In this document: one piece after another, positions 1 to 58,866 of the stretch
How positions within the stretch are numbered: position 1 is the first letter of the stretch
Layout: every line of letters begins with the position of its first letter
From: Amoebidium appalachense
Taxonomy: Eukaryota > Ichthyosporea
NCBI GenBank assembly: GCA_963693365.1
Contig: CAVNZM010000016.1
Location: 5,022,001-5,086,000 of the forward strand
Reading direction: 5' to 3'
Length of the DNA stretch: 64,000 nucleotides
The notes under the pieces: generated by a model
Databases searched by the model: none
What the model saw: the letters and a program-made list of their open reading frames with translations, nothing else
Told to the model about the DNA's origin: nothing
Program-made: the position numbers and the translations under genes

Positions 1-49
1 TTTAGTTAGGTGTATATACGAATACACGTGCCTCCCCCCCTCCCCCCAG

Positions 50-590
50 CCCCCCCTGCTGCCGGAACCACGCCCCCAGCGGTGCCATGCTTCCCCCACT
101 CTCCCCAGCCCCCCCTGCACGTGTGCCTCCCAGCCCCCCCTCCTCCCGGAACCACGCCCCCAGCGGTGCCATGCCGCCCCCACTCTCCCCAGCCCCCCTG
201 CACGTGTGCCTCCCCCTCCTCCCGGAACCAGGCCCCCAGTGGTGGCAGCATATGCCTTTATTAGTCAAACAGAGCCACCAGAAACTTGCACCACTCTGGT
301 GCCTCATGCACATCTACCTGCTGCACAGGCAACATGCTCTATGCATACATAATACTTTCTCACTGTGGGTGGCTCGCCAGTCTCGCCCTCCTTGCCCTCC
401 TCGCCAGCATGTGTGCCTCACATATCCGCCCTCTTGCTGGCCTGCCGGAACCACGCCCCCAGTGGTGCCATTCCCCAGCGGTGCCATGCCTCCCCCACTC
501 TCCCCAGCCCCCCTGCACGTGTGCCCTCCCCTCCCCCCTGCTGCCGGAACCACGCCCCCCAGTGGTGGCAGCCAGTGCCTTACATACTAA
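50..590. repeat. GC-rich minisatellite
   Basis: Imperfect tandem units of roughly 80-100 bp share the core GGAACCACGCCCCCAG followed by a C-rich stretch and CTGCACGTGTGCC. Core copies are visible near 64, 150, 224, 448 and 546, with a unique stretch of about 200 bp between the third and fourth. Open frames here are proline- or glycine-rich artefacts of the repeat on both strands. Confidence 0.8.
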
Positions 591-602
591 TCTATTCTAT
601 GG

Positions 603-694
603 CCACATGGCCAGATGGCCAGATTGTTTTGACTTCAGGTGGATCCCCCCCCCTGCTCACAGACTGGATTTGATCTGGCCATCTGGCCATGTGG
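603..694. repeat. Perfect 22-bp inverted repeat (hairpin)
   Basis: The left arm at 603-624 is the exact reverse complement of the right arm at 673-694, with a 48-bp loop. The arm contains GGCCAGATGGCCAGAT and is itself built from a repeated GGCCA/TGGCC motif. It could be a foldback element or the ends of a very small non-autonomous transposon. No target-site duplication was identified. Confidence 0.8.
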
Positions 695-813
695 GTATAA
701 ACCGTTTTCTGTTCTAATATTGGAGAACTGTCGATAGTGATAGAAAATGTCATTGGAAGAACAATCGGGAAGGTCATCACGTGATAGATATTTGGAAGTG
801 ATCTACTGGAAAG

Positions 814-880
814 AGCGAAGCAAATCGATCCTGCGACTTTGAGCTTGACACGCAGAGATCTTACCATTGCACCAACCCGC
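814..880 (-). other. Possible tRNA-like (SINE head) sequence
   Basis: Read on the minus strand, this begins GCGGGTTGGTGCAATGGTAA, which resembles a tRNA D-arm and A box. About 45 bases later comes AGGATCGAT, a weak B box. Acceptor, anticodon and T stems do not pair well, so this is not a functional tRNA. It may be a degenerate tRNA-derived SINE head or chance similarity. Confidence 0.25.
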
Positions 881-885
881 CCCCA

Positions 886-1194
886 ATGCTTCCTAACCAA
901 TCAAAACCGGTTTACATCGAGGTTGACCAATCGGATGTGTCTGTTGGCGTTTCGAATTCGCGGGTTCCTTTTGTGGTTACGGTGGGGGATTCGGACGCGG
1001 AGGAGGGGGAAATTGTGCAGACGGCGGGGGTTTTACCGAAGGAAAATGGGTCGAGGTGGAGTAGAATGAAGGATGAGTTGAAGGGTAAGGGACAGGCTGC
1101 TGCGAGTGCCAGAAAGTGGAATTTATTGGATAGGTTTGCAGTTGTGTTTGTAGTGTCTGTGAACACGTATCCCGACTTTACGAGTACGTCCTAG
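886..1194 (+). CDS. Unassigned open reading frame, possible terminal exon
   Basis: An open frame of about 100 codons ends at TAG 1192-1194. Unlike most open frames in this window, its composition is not low-complexity. The product is acidic and polar in its first half, then basic (around MKDELKGKG), then has a short hydrophobic run (FAVVFVVSV) before the end. No family is recognised. The frame stays open upstream of the ATG into the tRNA-like stretch, so the start is uncertain. It may be the last exon of a gene entering from the left, a small orphan gene, or non-coding. Confidence 0.2.
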   Translation: MLPNQSKPVYIEVDQSDVSVGVSNSRVPFVVTVGDSDAEEGEIVQTAGVLPKENGSRWSRMKDELKGKGQAAASARKWNLLDRFAVVFVVSVNTYPDFTSTS

Positions 1195-2020
1195 ACTACA
1201 CCACTTTATTATGCATACAGTGCATTACACTGCGTTGTACACCGTAAGAGACCCACACACACACACACGACTGGGTGTGCTACTACTACGCATGCAAGCA
1301 CACACACACAAAACGAACACACACACACACTCTGACACACACACGAGCGCTCGAGGGGGGGGGGGGGGGTGGAGGGGGGGGGGGGGGGGGGGGGGGGGCA
1401 CGTGAAGCATGCAGGCAAGTGCACACGTACGGGCACACGCAAGCATGCACTTATAAAGACATACACAGTTTTGCCGCTTTTCTTGTCTGTCGTCTGATTC
1501 ATAACATAACTTACCCTTTTTTGAGCTTGTAACATATATGCGAAAGGGCTAGAATACGCGAATGAGAGCCAAAGTTCCGGTCTGTACACTTTGTACAACC
1601 GACATTTTTTGCCGGCTTTCGGTTTTCGGTTAGGTGTGTATAGTATGAAAGTTTAACTCTTTGTGACCATCCCGCAAAATTTCCTGTATGTGACTTGCTA
1701 ATGCTCTCTAGAGCGTTCGTAATTCTCCAACTTCGAAATATTCTTTGCTGGTTGCTTAATCCTTTAAAGTGAAAGCGTTTCCCCCCCCCAATTATGAAGG
1801 CATGAGATTTCTAAAGTCGATTGACGTTCCTAATCTTCACAGACGCGCGTGCATCCATCCTGGTTATCATGAGCTTGTCTGCCAATCGCGAACGGGGATT
1901 CTTTAAGAATACCGTATGTATTTGTACATTGTTTATTCAGTATGCCAACGAAAAATGTATGCGCAATCCTCATGGTAGCACTAGTTCAGTTACAAATTGG
2001 AAAATCCAAATAAACTGGTT
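1195..2020. other. Intergenic, microsatellite and G-run, no gene seen
   Basis: Interrupted CA repeats occupy about 1255-1345, followed by long G runs at about 1355-1398. From 1400 to 2020 the sequence is ordinary mixed-composition DNA. I see no supported exon, RNA gene or element in it. Confidence 0.5.
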
Positions 2021-2023
2021 GGA

Positions 2024-2310
2024 GTATGTGTACACGTGTATGTGTATACATGTATGTGTACACGTGTGTGTATACATGCATGTGTACACGTGTGTGTATA
2101 CATGCATGCGCATGTGTACACGGCGTGTGTGTGTATACATGCATGTGTACACGTGTGTGTTTGTATACATGCATGTGTACACGTGTGTGTGTATACATGC
2201 ATGTGTACGCGTGTGTGTGTATACATGTATGTGTACACGTGTGTGTATAGTATGTACTTGCGTGTGTGTGTATACATGTACACAGTGTATGAAAGTGTGC
2301 ATGCATGTGT
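2024..2310. repeat. Alternating purine-pyrimidine minisatellite
   Basis: About ten imperfect tandem units, roughly 28-30 bp long, are built from TGTACACGTGTG and TATACATGCATG. Both building blocks are near-palindromic and strictly alternate purine and pyrimidine, a pattern compatible with Z-DNA or cruciform formation. Open frames on both strands are Cys/Val- or His/Thr-rich artefacts. Confidence 0.8.
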
Positions 2311-2319
2311 GTGATGCCA

Positions 2320-2517
2320 TTAGTAACTTCTATCTATACTGAGTGTCCCGAGGCAGGTGACTGTTTTTTTGTGCATGTGTGCGAGTGCCCGGCATGAACA
2401 TACGTGTGTGCAAGCACAAATGGTGGTGTAATTAAAGCCTATAAACATACTCTATGATCACGGATAGTCTTGTGAGCGAGTTTCTTTTCCACATGTACAG
2501 TGTTCCATATTAAACAT

Positions 2518-2553
<36 letters not shown>

Positions 2554-2930
2554 CCCCCTGGGCTTGGGCTATGGTCTATACTACAGCTGAGCCACACTCA
2601 GTACCATGATAAACATCATGTGCACATCACCAGCATTTATATGCATACAAAAGATAAAAAGGGGGGACGGGGGGACGGGGGGAGGGGGGAGTGGGGAGCC
2701 GAGGGAGAAAGAAAATAAAAGTAAACGCTGTATGTATACAGACTCCCGGGATACCTGAATCACGATCACCACCTTCCTTTACAATCATCATTAAGGCGTG
2801 GGAGGCCCGGGGGGTACTCAAGGCACCTTAAAGAAGGCTAGTAACTTATGATAAAGGACGAATGTACCAGCACACACATACACCCTTTAAGATTCACCCA
2901 TGTACCCCAGCTCCATGGAAGTTCACCCAT

Positions 2931-2991
<61 letters not shown>

Positions 2992-3620
2992 CCCCCCTCC
3001 CCCCCACCCACCACCACCACCACCACCACCACACACACACACACCGGTCGGCACAAAAAACCGCGCAGGAAGCATGCGTCAAATACCAAAGATACGAAGG
3101 CAGTACCGAGGAAAAGGGGAATGGGGGTAGTCTCTAGAAATATAAAGTGACAGAGGATTAGAAGAAGAAAGGAACTTCAACGAAAATTATGTTGATGTCC
3201 AACTTTCTCAATAAAACACGTGACATTTGCTGTGTATGGCGCTGTCCTTAAAAACTTTAAAACAAAGCACCCCATACATGGAGAGAACCAATCAGCGCGC
3301 TCAATTTTATCGGGTGCAGCCAGCCGCAAGCAACCAAGCACCGAGAGTCGTGACCAGGGACGCCTGCACGTAATACGTCATCTGGGAGCAATATGACGTC
3401 ACACTACAAAAAAAAAGGCCAACACAAACCAATTAAAAAAAAAAAGAAAAAAGAAAAAAAAAGGGGGGGAAATGTCGGAAGGATGAGCAGACGCGGTAAT
3501 ACATTTTCGATCCAAGAAATCAACTACATACGGGATATTGGGAAAAAATTCGAGGGAGGAAAACTAAGCTAATTGCATACGTAACGAGAAATCGATACAT
3601 CTACATTCATGAGATACTAC
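2320..3620. other. Intergenic spacer with C tracts
   Basis: It contains a C run at about 2519-2552 and a longer one at about 2935-3005 followed by (CCA)n and (CA)n. An A-rich block lies at about 3410-3460. No gene is visible. It lies downstream of the 3' end of ATE1. Confidence 0.5.
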
Positions 3621-3625
3621 AATTT

Positions 3626-3631
3626 TTTATT
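3626..3631 (-). terminator. Candidate ATE1 polyadenylation signal
   Basis: The minus strand reads AATAAA here, about 200 bases after the ATE1 stop codon, in an AT-rich stretch. It is the best polyadenylation-signal candidate seen within 250 bases downstream of the stop. Confidence 0.45.
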
Positions 3632-3833
3632 ATTAATTAAAATCAAAAATAATTAAAAAAGTCACGCATTTCATGTATCCTATCCAAATTCGCAGGAGGT
3701 AGGCAATGTCCACACATTCCAAAGACTCTTTCATATCCCTTTACATACGGGCCGTGATAGAGAGGACGTGATATACATCCGTACATATACGGAATATACG
3801 AAATAAAAACATACGACATATATTTTTTGCATA

Positions 3834-15423
<11,590 letters not shown>

Positions 15424-16217
15424 CCAAGGAATTTCGGCTTCAATCACCCAAACAGCACAGCTTGATGTTAGCAGCTATCAGATGCTTTAGCAGGGATAAC
15501 TGGAGGAAGTTCTTGTTGAACAAGTTAAGTTAAGGGCTTGCTTGATTTGACCCTTTGTTGAGTTGTGACAGTTGTTTCGTTGCGTTTATCGTGTCTTTGT
15601 TCCAGTTTCGAAATTCGATGGTTCATGAACATCTGGTGACCGAACCAGTGTGCTTTACGCACGTAACCCCAAAGACGCCTAGCTAGTTACTTCCCTTGTA
15701 CTTTTGTATACACCAACGTGCATACTACACAACAAACAACTGATTTATATGTATACGGTATCATACGAATCAGTGCAAAATCTCGGTGCCAGAGAAAGTG
15801 GGCTGTGTCTCAGTGGAAGTTCGAGCCTGCCCGCCAGCTCGCCAAGTTGCCCGGCCGCGGTTGTGACGATCAGCCGGCGACCGGCCGGTATGCAGAGTCA
15901 CATTCCATTGGGTGCGGGCCAGAGATTGCTCAATGGGTCGGTTTAGGTCGATTCGTAAGATTCGAAAGGAGCTCCAAGGAGGTTTTGGGTTTGGTTGAAT
16001 GGTGGCTGCCTAGGTGCATTATATTAGATTTTCCAACGATATTTTGCGTAAAAAAAAATTATTTGATTTTTTACGTGCCTGGCCCAGAATTTTTCCCACA
16101 TTTTTGTCTGGCCATTCAAATATACAGGAGATATTGAAGAAACTTCTTCATGTACCGTTTACACAATTACAGCTGCTCGACCCGGGGTGAACATAACCCG
16201 GCCTGCAGAGCATGGGC
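15424..16217. other. 5' flank of ATE1; head-to-head interval with TTI1
   Basis: This region upstream of the ATE1 start has no simple repeats and no supported gene. Open frames of up to about 139 codons cross 15704-16137 but match nothing recognised and have no clear coding bias. ATE1 and TTI1 are divergently oriented, so the ancestral interval may have been a shared promoter before the transposon at 16218 inserted. Confidence 0.5.
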
Positions 16218-17780
16218 ATTACGATTCTGTCTCCCCTGGTCTCCTATGGGAAAAGCTTGCTGCACGGGGTGTACCACACTGCATTGGTGTTCTGTTAGAA
16301 GCACTCTTGTCTCAAACCTATGGTAGAGCTGTGGTTAATGGGCATCTTTCATATGGTTTTGCTCGTACTAGAGGTCTCTTGCAGGGTTCATTGCTTAGCC
16401 CCTTTTTGTTTAACCTATTTATAGATGATTTGGCTGTCAAGATTTACGCCGAAAACGATGACCCTATTAATAACTTTCCGCCTGCACTTCTCTATGCTGA
16501 TGATCTGTCCCTCCTTGCCCGTACCCCTAGACGCCTGCAAAGATTGTTCGATGTAGTGTCAGAGTGGTGCAAGGCAAACCTTATGATCCTTAACATAGAC
16601 AAATGTGGTGTTCTTGTACCTGATATAGCTAACAATTTACACACATTTACATTATCATCTAAACCTGTACCTATAGTTCCAGAATACAAATATCTTGGTG
16701 TTCCGGTTGATTCTGTTGGTGTTATGTTTCCCCATATGGTCGAAAAGAGGGTAGAGTTGGCTCGTAAGCGGTTAGCTTTCTTCTCGGCTAATATTTTTAA
16801 AGACACACCCCTCCATCCTTCTATTAGACTTACATTTATTCGCACTTTTGTCTTCCCGGCATGTGAATATGGTTTACCCCTTCTCGCCGCTTGGATCAAG
16901 AAAGAGAGAACTAGAGCGCTTAAACCCTTGGCAAATTTCCTTGAAGCAGAAGTTGCCTCCTTTCTATCTAACAACTGTTGTAAACCTGGGCCTGTAACGC
17001 TCTCGATATATGGTCTGGTCCCAATAGCTGCTAGAGTATCCTATCTCGCGCTGAAATTCAATAAGCACATAAGCCGCTTAAAGAAGTATTTGCCCTCCCA
17101 CCCTCTCTTCTCTATCCGACCTGTCCCCTCCTCACCTCTCCCCTCTTTCCTCCCCTCTCTCTCCCCTTCTCCCCTGGGCACAAATACAAATAAACCCCGC
17201 AATAGTGTGTGTGTGACTTTGGACTGCCACTTACTTATTAAACATGTACACAATCACAAGATAATCACGCAATATAACAAATGGAAAAAGATACCACACG
17301 ACACTAGACCCGATGAAAGCATACACCTTGAAAAACTAAGCCTTATGTCTCGTTTTATATATACTGACCGCCTCAACCATATTGCCAAATATGGCACTCG
17401 CAAGTGTATAACACCTAAATACATATTACCTTCCTGTAGAACTGGTCTTTCTCTAGCTGATGGTATTATTGATCAATTACCACGCTTTTACTGTACACGT
17501 GCTATACAGTGGAGATCTAATAAGTATAAGGTGGCATCATTTGCATGCCCAAACAACACACACACACACCAGTTTAACCGGTCATGTATCGCCAAATGTA
17601 GTTTGATAGACCACATAATACCGCAACACACACACGTCACATTCACAACAGACACCCAGAAAGATAGCCTACCTGTAAATTACAACATCCTTGATTTTAT
17701 ACTAAACACGCGTAACTACGACCTGTTTATTAGATGTATTGATTGGCTTGAGAAACACATCACTACAAAATTATAGCGCA

Positions 17781-17846
<66 letters not shown>
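16218..17846 (+). mobile_element. Non-LTR retrotransposon, 5'-truncated, with intact RT frame
   Basis: One uninterrupted frame runs to the TAA at 17774-17776. It contains reverse transcriptase motifs: TRGLLQGSLLSPFLFN, then the catalytic YADD box coded at 16493-16504 (context LLYADDLSLLAR), then KCGVLVP and YKYLGVPV. After the RT core comes a C-terminal region of about 350 residues with no domain I can name. Endonuclease and the first RT motifs are missing. Homology to the second copy starts at about 16218, which marks the truncation point. A (CA)n tract (about 17786-17846) follows the stop and may be the element's tail or an adjacent microsatellite. The unbroken frame suggests recent insertion. 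It sits between the divergent ATE1 and TTI1 genes. Confidence 0.9.
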
Positions 17847-17847
<1 letters not shown>

Positions 17848-17871
17848 CCAGCTGATACCGAGTGTCCCGAG

Positions 17872-17880
17872 GGGAGCCCC

Positions 17881-17932
<52 letters not shown>

Positions 17933-18127
17933 GGGGAACCCCAACTAATTGATTTCTCCTTGTAGTCTTTATGGTGTCTCGTAGAGAAAGTAAACCCTGA
18001 TATATAGTCACCACCCGACATCTATGTACGTGATCATGATATACCGCTGAGGGGATATTCCGAGCAAAACCCCCCCCCCCCCATACCTGAGACTGGTTCT
18101 CTTTGCCTCGAGTAAACAGCGTAAACC
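17872..18127 (-). repeat. Dispersed repeat, copy A
   Basis: From an A run (about 17885-17930) through CGGGGAACCCCAACTAATTG to CTCGAGTAAACAGCGTAAAC, this segment is nearly identical to the reverse complement of 59148-59400. Differences are a few substitutions and the lengths of a C run and the A run. The A run adjoining a conserved body suggests a short retroposed (SINE-like) element, but no A/B boxes were recognised. Confidence 0.85.
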
Positions 18128-18539
18128 CCATTACGTCATGCCCTGTTTTGGCGGGAAAAACTGTAATGTCATTGCCTGCATGATCCACCTACTGACTGAC
18201 TGACACCTACATCTATATAGGTCTTAGCTCATGGGTCTGCAGAAGTCACACGGCTGGCAGGGGCACAAACAAACAAAAAAACAAACAAAAAATGCATACA
18301 GGATAGGAATTTTAGTTCACCTCATCTATAAGAAGGCATACTTTTGACCTCCACTACGGTTAGTTGTTCGCCATTCGGAGGGTGACCTGGCGGGATCTAG
18401 TTACATTTCCAAATTTCAGAATTTAAAAGCATTTGAACAGTTACATAAAGTTCAAAAGCCAGTAACTTTAAAATGTCGCCATTCCCTAACAACTTCTCCT
18501 AATATCCCCAACGTCCAATCACACCCTTCCAGCGCAAAC
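18128..18539. other. TTI1 upstream region
   Basis: This mixed-composition DNA precedes the TTI1 ATG. It contains a few A-rich patches and no obvious TATA box. The start codon context CAAACATGG is favourable. No gene is seen here. Confidence 0.45.
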
Positions 18540-46771
<28,232 letters not shown>

Positions 46772-46812
46772 TTTCACATCTATGAACTTCAGTGTGAAAG
46801 TGTTCAAGTTCA

Positions 46813-46818
46813 AATAAA
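46813..46818 (+). terminator. TTI1 polyadenylation signal
   Basis: AATAAA lies 42 bases after the TTI1 stop codon, followed from 46838 by a long GT-rich stretch (GTGGTGGTGG and similar) that fits a downstream GU-rich element. Confidence 0.7.
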
Positions 46819-46949
46819 TTGATTGGGTTTTTGGACGTGGTGGTGGCCGCATGATGGTGGTGGTATGGTGTGTAGCTTGGTGGTGGTTGTGGTAGTGTGA
46901 TACTGTGTGTGGAGGGAGGGGATGGAAGGGGGGGGGGGGGGGGGGGGGG

Positions 46950-47106
46950 GGGGATTGATTATGAATATGAGTGAGGCATTCGTATAAATTTGCTATTTTG
47001 AGGGTTGACGCCGTGAACGGTTCGAATCAGGATGGATTGATTTGCTGATTTTGTCTTCTCCGGAGTGCCGTCCAGGTATTTTTTTTTTCTTTTTTTCTTT
47101 TCTTTT

Positions 47107-47137
<31 letters not shown>

Positions 47138-47211
47138 GGTTGGGGGGGGGGGGGGGGGGGGGGGGGGAGGGGAGGGGGAGGGGGGAGGGGGGGAGGGGAG
47201 GGGGGGAGGGG

Positions 47212-47243
<32 letters not shown>

Positions 47244-47365
47244 TCGATTACGAATATGAGGCATTCTTATAATTTTTGCTATTTTAAGGGTTGATGCCGT
47301 GAACGTTTCGAATCAATTGCTGATTTTGTCTCCTCCAGAGTGCGGCTCAGGTAGTTGTTTTTTTT
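46950..47365. repeat. Direct duplication downstream of TTI1
   Basis: Copy one (about 46953-47085) and copy two (about 47243-47360) share GATTATGAATATGAG-like, GGGTTGACGCCGTGAACG and GATTTTGTCTTCTCC segments at about 85 per cent identity. Each copy ends in a T run followed by a G run, so the unit includes its homopolymers. Confidence 0.85.
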
Positions 47366-48419
47366 TTTCTTTTCTTTTTTTTTTTTTTGGTGGTGGTGGT
47401 GGTGGGGGGGGGGAGGGGGGGGGGGGTTGATGGCTGAGAGCGAACTTCAAAGTTGTGTAGTAACTGGTTGTGAAATACTGGTGAATTGAAAGAGACCTGG
47501 TTAAACATGCACGAAGGCAAAGAGTTGAACGTATTCATGCTGGTGAGGTGGCTGTATGTGGTGGCATGCTTGACAAAATTCAATAATACTGTCGTTGTAG
47601 GTCCATTTCCAGGTTATTGAAAGTCTGGCAAGATCTGGATTGAAATTTGGAACACACTCCCACTACAGTAGTTGGATAAGTGTTTTTTGTAGCAGAATTC
47701 TGTATGTATGCTGAATGTGGTAACCGCCAGTGACAAACTGTATTAATACTGTATCAAACAAACCAAATTCATGACGAAATAAAGCAAACATTTGGGTTCT
47801 CGGTAAGTGAAGTGGCTCGGTTTCCTGTCCTGCAGTCAAGGGCTTCCGGCCGGTGCAGCAAGGACCCGATCTGGGAGAAAAGGGGCCACGGAGCAGGGGC
47901 CACGATACTTACAAACAAAAGATTTACTTTACTAAGTTATTTTTTTGAGATGATATTTATGTGCTCGTATGATATGCTTTACATACAGTACATAGGTAAT
48001 TATACACGCATAATGCCCGTTACTGTTCTTGCAACATGCACTTCAAGTGATCATCAAGTTGAACTTTTTTGGGCGAACGAGTGTCAGGACTCACGTCAGT
48101 GTGTTGGACTATGACGTAAGCCAAGTGATAAATTTACCCAATCAAAAGCTGCTGAGTTGGATAAAATGAGAGATAAAATGCATTTCGAAGATTTATCCAT
48201 TGACAAACGAACCTTATTTAGTTCCTATTTGCAATCTATGATTGGCTCCCAAGACTTGGGGTCACAGCGGCCGGTTGCTTTTTTCGAATGCACTCAGGCA
48301 CTGCTTTTTTCCTCGCGCAGTGGCCGACTTGAGTCACCCAACACCAAAAAACAAACAAACAAACAAGAGGTGTTCTGAGTGCAAATCCAAACAAACAGAG
48401 GCCAGCGTGACGCAGCAAC
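47366..48419. other. TTI1-PPT1 spacer
   Basis: Mostly unique, repeat-poor DNA ending at the PPT1 start. An open frame of 100 codons at 47812-48114 matches nothing recognised and is probably chance. The PPT1 promoter should lie near 48100-48419, but no clear TATA box is seen. Confidence 0.45.
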
Positions 48420-56022
<7,603 letters not shown>

Positions 56023-56092
56023 AATCCTCCCCCCCCCCCCCCCCCCCCAACACACACGCACACACAAAAACAGACACGTACACACACACACA

Positions 56093-56159
<67 letters not shown>

Positions 56160-56389
56160 TCACTCACTCACTCACTCACAGTCACACACACTCACACACA
56201 CTCACCACTCCCGTTGCATCACCTCCCCCTCCCCCTCTCTCCCCCCATCTGCTTCGCGGGACATTCCCCACGTGATTTTTGCTACTACGCACACGGAGGT
56301 CAGGAATGTGTAACGATAAGAGAAGAAGAAGAGACGGATGAAATAAAAAGGGAGATAGAAGTGACCCCCCCCCCCCCCCCCAAAAAAAA

Positions 56390-56422
<33 letters not shown>

Positions 56423-56817
56423 CACAAAAATAAGAAAATAAGTGCAAGACCGCCCATTTCCACATGTCACCCTCATTGTCCGTGAACGGCTGTTCTGTGT
56501 GTTGAAGGCCCTGTGGACAACATGAGGGTGTATTGTATTCAGCCCCAATACATATGACGGTATGCATAGAGTTTTTCCGAGTTTGGCCGAACCGGAAGTG
56601 CAATAAAAGGCAAGCCAGATGATCAGTGGTGGGCTCTTCAAGATTGAATGGCCGAGAAAAGTTGCCATAAATCGGAGCAATCATTCTCTCTCTTTCTCTC
56701 CCTCCCTCCTCCCCTCTCTCTCCTTCCCTCCCAGCGCTCCCCCCTCTCTTTCCCTGCCTTTTCTCTCTCTCTCTCTCTCTCCCCCCCCCCCCCCCCCTCC
56801 CCTCCCTCCCTCCCTCC

Positions 56818-56892
<75 letters not shown>

Positions 56893-58156
56893 CCTCTCTC
56901 CCTCCCCCCCTTCTCTTTACTCTCTCGTTCCCACTCTCCCCCCCTCCCCCCTTCTCTTCCCTCTCTCTTTCCCTCTCTCCCCCTCACACACACACACTCA
57001 CTCACTCACTCACTCTTTCTCGAGCTCAATCTCTAACCCCCGACCCCTTCCCACCTCTTTAATTCCCGACGATTCAAATCATGTGGTTTATAAAGTTAAA
57101 CGAATTCGCTTCGATTGTCGAACTTATGTTTGACTCAAATGTGTGTGTGTGTGTGTGTGTGTGCATGTGCGTGTGTATGAGGGGGGGGGGGGGGGGGGGG
57201 GGAGGGGGAGAGTCCCCATTCTCCACACCACACTATGTCACCATTAAACACCACCACCCACCCACTTATGATATCAACTTACCCACCGTAAGTGGGAAAA
57301 ATTAATCCAAATTTAATGGCTCATTGGTGTATCTTTACACTTTCTTTAGGTTTGGTCAGGGATCTGGAACTATATGCACATGTACCCACGCGTGACAGAG
57401 ATGGGAGGGGTTGGTGGTGGTGGTGTGTGGGAGAGGGGGGGGGGGGGGGGGAGGGGGGGGGAGAGGGGGGAGAGGGGGGGGGGGGGGGGGGGAGGGGGGA
57501 AAGAGGGAGAGAGAACGAGAGTGTTTTTTAAGTACTGAGCAAGGGTGTTGTGGGTAACCCAGATAAACTTGAAAGGGAGCCCCCCTCTCCCCCCCCCCCC
57601 CCCCCTCTCCCCCCTCCCTCCTTTTTTGGGGAAAATGGAAAATAGGGGGGGGATGGGGGGGGGGGGGGGGGGGGGGGGGTGGAGCGATTACGTGGCGTGC
57701 AATCAGTTTGATTCAGCCGAGAACCTGCCGGTGCACATGTGCATGGAGTTATTTTAGCTACCGTTGATCACAGACATCGTTTATGTATTTCCCTGAGTTT
57801 CAGTAACATGCTCTCTTGCACTTTAGGCTACATAGCGGTAGTGCTAGTTGGTGATCATGATGGAAATTCATTTGATTTACATGTTGGGGTTCCACCACGA
57901 GTCTTATAAATACTTCTCACTCGATGTTGCGTCGTTTGGCACAACTACAAGGCCAAAAACCAGTACGGACTTAAAGTTTGTACGTGTACTTACTTGGGTC
58001 GACTTTCAAGCGATCCTTTATAGTAAGATCAATACAGACTGGTAATGAAAACGTAGGAGAGAAAGCTTGTGAGCATGTTGCATTTGGTGATGGGGACATG
58101 CATGTATCGGGGCTTTAGTAGGGGTGTTTTTCTTTTCTTTTTTTGGGTGGGTGGGT

Positions 58157-58191
<35 letters not shown>

Positions 58192-58860
58192 AGGGGAGGG
58201 AGGGAATAGGGGTGTCTCGGAGTCGCAGTATAGCAGTATGCTGTCGGCCTTATCCACCACCAATCTCCAGCAACATGACCATGTGGCAAGGTGGCAGCCA
58301 CGAGTGGCCCACTGATATGCATACGCACATGGTGGGTGGGGTGAGGGGCGGGGGCAGGGGGGGTGAGGGGGGAGGGGGTTGGGGAGGGGAAGAGGAGGGG
58401 GAGGCGGCGGGGGGGGGGGGGGGGGGGGGGGGGGGGGAGAGGGGGGGGGGAGGGGGGGGGGGGGAGACAGAGTTGGACACCACGACGTGTGTGTGTGTTA
58501 CATGGGGGGGGAGGGAGAGGGAGGGGGGCTATATAAAGGGAGGAGGCGCAATTGGGGAAAGGGGGGAGGGGGGAGGGGGGAGGGGGGTAAGAAAGGGAAA
58601 CCCTTTGCCTGGCCACGAAATTATGAGCACTGAGTTTGAGGGTGCAACTTGAGAAACTAAAGGAAGGTATCAAGTTGTGCTTGCGTACACAAGTTTGATT
58701 TCTTGGATCCTGTACAATGAGATGCATATGTTAGGTTTTTGCAGCTATAAAACAACTGTAACAAAAAAATAGGAACATCGCAATCTAAAAAAAAAATTGC
58801 ATCAACCAATAATTATATTATGTTAAGCTCTCAAAGTTTTCTTGGTGTGTTAAATGTGGA
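56023..58860. other. Gene-poor region downstream of PPT1
   Basis: Contains a CA/CTCA array (56040-56205), an A run (56381-56406), a CT-rich block of about 330 bp (56680-57015), TG and G runs (57140-57205, 57430-57495, 57655-57680) and more G runs (58155-58590). AATAAA at 56342-56347 is a possible PPT1 polyadenylation signal. No exon, RNA or element could be supported. Confidence 0.5.
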
Positions 58861-58866
58861 CATGTC

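Noticed and set aside
15718-16137. 139-codon frame upstream of the retrotransposon as its ORF1
   Set aside because: The frame is not shared with the second copy at 62765, has no RNA-binding motif, and homology between copies starts only at 16218.
47812-48114. 100-codon open frame between TTI1 and PPT1
   Set aside because: No family match, no splice or poly(A) context, and a chance-length frame in unique DNA.
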